Shown here: piece by piece, positions 61,761 through 64,000 of the stretch
Layout of the letters: each line of letters begins with the position of its first letter
Numbering within the stretch: the stretch's first letter is position 1
Assembly: GCA_905221605.1 (NCBI GenBank)
Contig: CAJNDS010001890.1
Span: 1,117,501-1,181,500, forward strand
DNA length: 64,000 nt
Direction: 5' to 3'
From: Symbiodinium natans
Lineage: Eukaryota > Sar > Dinophyceae > Suessiales > Symbiodiniaceae
Made by a program: the position numbers and the translations under genes
Notes under the pieces: generated by a model
Told to the model about the DNA's origin: nothing
Seen by the model: the letters and a program-made list of their open reading frames with translations, nothing else
The model's database searches: none

Positions 61761-64000
61761 AAGCCAGCTGACTCCTTCGAGCTCACTTCAGGCGGGGTTT
61801 GGGGTTTAGGGTTTAGGCTTGAGGGTTTAGGCTTTAGGCTTTAGAGGGTTGCTTTTGCGCGCCTTTTGCGACCCCAAACACTAAGGCCCTAAGGCCCTAT
61901 TAAAGGGTTTAGTCTTCAGGGCTTCGGCGATGAAGGCAACTATCGAGTCCCTGAAGCTCTCATCCTAGGGCTGTGTCAGAGTGCAAACGCAGCAGAAGCT
62001 GAAAGACACTAGCCGCGTTGCGCTTGCAGTGTTTAAGGTTGAAGGTTGAATCGAAGCTTTGTTACAAATCTCCCCCCCCCTTCCCCCTCCCACGACCCAG
62101 GTTAGGACTGCTGTTCAGGCGTGGCTAGCTGCCAAGCCTTACGTACTTTCATCCAAAACCCTTAACACCAACTAAGCCTGCGCAACTCGGCACTCTGAGC
62201 ATATGCTCCGAGCCACGAAGTGGCTAGCCCTTGTGTCGCCCCAGAGGGCCCTAACTCCTACATACTCCTACACAATGTTGTTGCTACCAGGTAGCTCCTT
62301 AAGAATAAGCTAGCGACGTTGGGTTGCCCCTCAAGAATCTGTGCTGACCTTGGGGAAACGAGTCGAGGTCTCTCATGGGCCTCTTTTAACGCAATGCAGG
62401 AGGCTGTATACGAGGCTGCCTACGAGGCTCATTATTGTCGGGTACCCTAAACTGGGGCCGAAGCCTACCAAACTCTCACAGAGGGTTAGGGTTTAGGTTT
62501 GAGGGTTTTGGCTTTAGGCTTTACCCTTGAGGGTTTAGGGTTTAGGGTTGTCGGATCACATCCCAGGAGGCCACTTGACATCAGGGCATTGCCCCTGCAT
62601 GTGCGGGGCCTCAGAAGCGCCCTATTAAAATCCAACAAAAACCACCAAAAAAACAAAAACCCTGAACCTGTACCCTAAGGATCCATGTACCTCATAAAGC
62701 TACTATATAGGAACCCCTTTAAGGCCCAAGCATATGCTATATAGGTAAATGGATCTTTAGGGGTATACCCTAGAGTCATGCTGATGTTGTTGGGTTTCGG
62801 GTTTCCTCAACGCGTAGAGGGCAAACTCAGGTATTCAGGGTTTAGGATTTTCATGGATTTCAAGTTTCAAGGGTTCTGGATTCCAGTTGCGGGTTCGGAG
62901 TATCGAACTTGGTATGGCTTAGGAGGCTAAGAATCGCAGGGATGTTAGTGTTCTGGGGGCTTAGGCTTAAGGTTGAAGGGTTACTTGGTTAGGTGGCTTT
63001 TGGGGTGTGAATTTTGGGAAGCCTTCCTGGATGTCTGGCTAAGGCAACATGCGATTTGGTCGCAAACTCGCTCTTCAGGCCCACGGAAGCGTTGCAGTAG
63101 GGCGTTGAGGTTTAGAGTGTTCGGGGTTTAGGGTTTTTAGGGTTTCGGGTTTAGGGTTTAAGGAGAGACGTGTTCGTCAAAGCTGGCCAAGCCAGAGGAA
63201 AGATCCCGAACAGTCGAGATGCTGACCCTTGAAGCTTTACACCTTGATATGAGCATGTCGTACCTATCGGTTACTTGCTTAAGAACCCCCCCGAAACAAA
63301 AGACAATAATCCCTATTTATTTGCCCTGATCAGGAAGAATACATACTTATGTATTGTTGGGGGTTCTTATGCAAATAGTAGATAAAACATTAGGGGTGCT
63401 GCCGTTGTCTAGGGATGCTTTGTCACCATGTCCTTGCAGGATTTCTGCTAGGGATCAAAGCCCATCATTGACAAGAAATGGAAAGATCTCTGAGACCATG
63501 ATCATGGGCTAATGCCTAACACGTACCCCGTATATTTTTCCCAAGCAAACACAACGAAGTGCCTCGGTTCGCGTCGCCGTTCCCTCCCCCCCCTCATGGT
63601 ATCCCTCGCCTCTCCCTCCCCTAAACCGAACCCCCCTCCCCTAAAGCTTAAAATCTGGGGGGAGGACCGTAAAGATTGTTTACGAACACGAAGTTAGATC
63701 ATGCAGACCTCATAATGCGCACCCACAAAAGATGAACCCCCGACAATACAAGACTCTCAAACACCAAACGTCCCAAATCCCAAGCCCTAAATCCTGAAGC
63801 CTTTCCCTAAGGCTCCAAGTATACAAGTAAGACCTACATTGGGGTCTAAAGTCTGTAAATAACACCTTTGGCTATTTGGAGCCTTAAGGTTTAAGAACAG
63901 CTGAATACAGTACTGGTTCCAAGAACCAGGTGACCTCCGACCAGTCTGGCGCGCCATATCTGTCGCACAAGGTGTGCGGCAAGCGAGAGTTTGGCGGGTT
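61761..64000. other. Right-hand region without assigned gene
   Basis: It holds TTTAGGG-type blocks (61797-61850, 62485-62550, 63110-63165), an element shared with 3700-3775 (62675-62762) and a family E palindrome. A GC-rich island at 62555-62625 (plus frame RPLDIRALPLHVRGLRSALL after CCCAG|G) may be an exon of another gene. Confidence 0.4.
63278..63381. mobile_element. MITE-like element, family E
   Basis: TTGCTTAAGAACCCCCCCG and GGGGGTTCTTATGCAAATAG are inverted ends. The interior contains ATAATCCCTATT. Confidence 0.55.

Noticed and set aside
1-64000. Window is a chromosome end (true telomere)
   Set aside because: Telomere-like arrays occur throughout, in both orientations, with genes between. 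None forms a terminal uninterrupted array.
1-64000. Dinoflagellate spliced-leader or relict leader sequence
   Set aside because: I looked for CCGTAGCCATTTTGGCTCAA or its complement and saw no convincing match.

Overview
The window looks like nuclear DNA of a dinoflagellate or a close relative. It is saturated with plant-type telomere-like repeats (TTTAGGG/CCCTAAA) in both orientations. Its coding sequence is cut into very short exons of about 25-125 bp. Reading frames only join up if introns are allowed to start with GC or GA as well as GT and to end in AG|G, a splicing style known from dinoflagellates. No bacterial gene structure, rRNA, CRISPR array or plasmid feature was seen. The longest uninterrupted reading frames belong to a retroelement or to simple repeats.

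Region 1 (0.27-26 kb, minus strand) holds most of one gene. I reconstructed 21 phase-compatible exons of a NAT10/Kre33/TmcA-type RNA cytidine acetyltransferase (ac4C writer of 18S rRNA and tRNA). Reading leftwards, the exons give the GTFG..C / EGGG N-terminal region, the helicase Walker A (GRRGRGKSS), Walker B (VLVVDEM), the GAEGTG motif, [15 protein letters not shown], the acetyl-CoA loop and the VSFGLT...FRFW segment. The 3' end leaves the window at the left edge. The 5' end was not found.

Region 2 (26-33.8 kb) holds a degenerate tandem repeat, variant telomere-like satellites, several GC-rich exon-like islands of unknown identity and a large (TG)n tract. Region 3 (33.86-40.57 kb) is a 6.7-kb block of four stacked satellites bounded by a perfect 27-bp inverted repeat. 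Region 4 (40.5-45.2 kb, minus) is a retroelement: a GIY-YIG endonuclease domain lies upstream of a reverse transcriptase, with a CCCH zinc-finger frame after it. This order resembles permuted Penelope-like elements. A foldback segment and a SINE-like sequence sit at its 5' side.

Region 5 (45.9-61.8 kb, plus strand) holds a second split gene with 17 candidate exons. Its middle encodes a DnaJ J-domain with an HPDK motif, and its last exon ends in a stop codon.

In both genes most exons are flanked by CCCTAAA repeats on the acceptor side and TTTAGGG repeats on the donor side. Each intron therefore tends to begin with TTTAGGG and end with CCCTAAA, an inverted pair that could fold the intron ends together. 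Several repeat blocks are flanked by short direct duplications, some of exon edges, as if the blocks had been inserted. Palindromic MITE-like elements populate the introns, and one begins exactly at a splice donor. These features together suggest that telomere-like repeats and small elements build or remodel introns here. That is the most interesting candidate system in the window.
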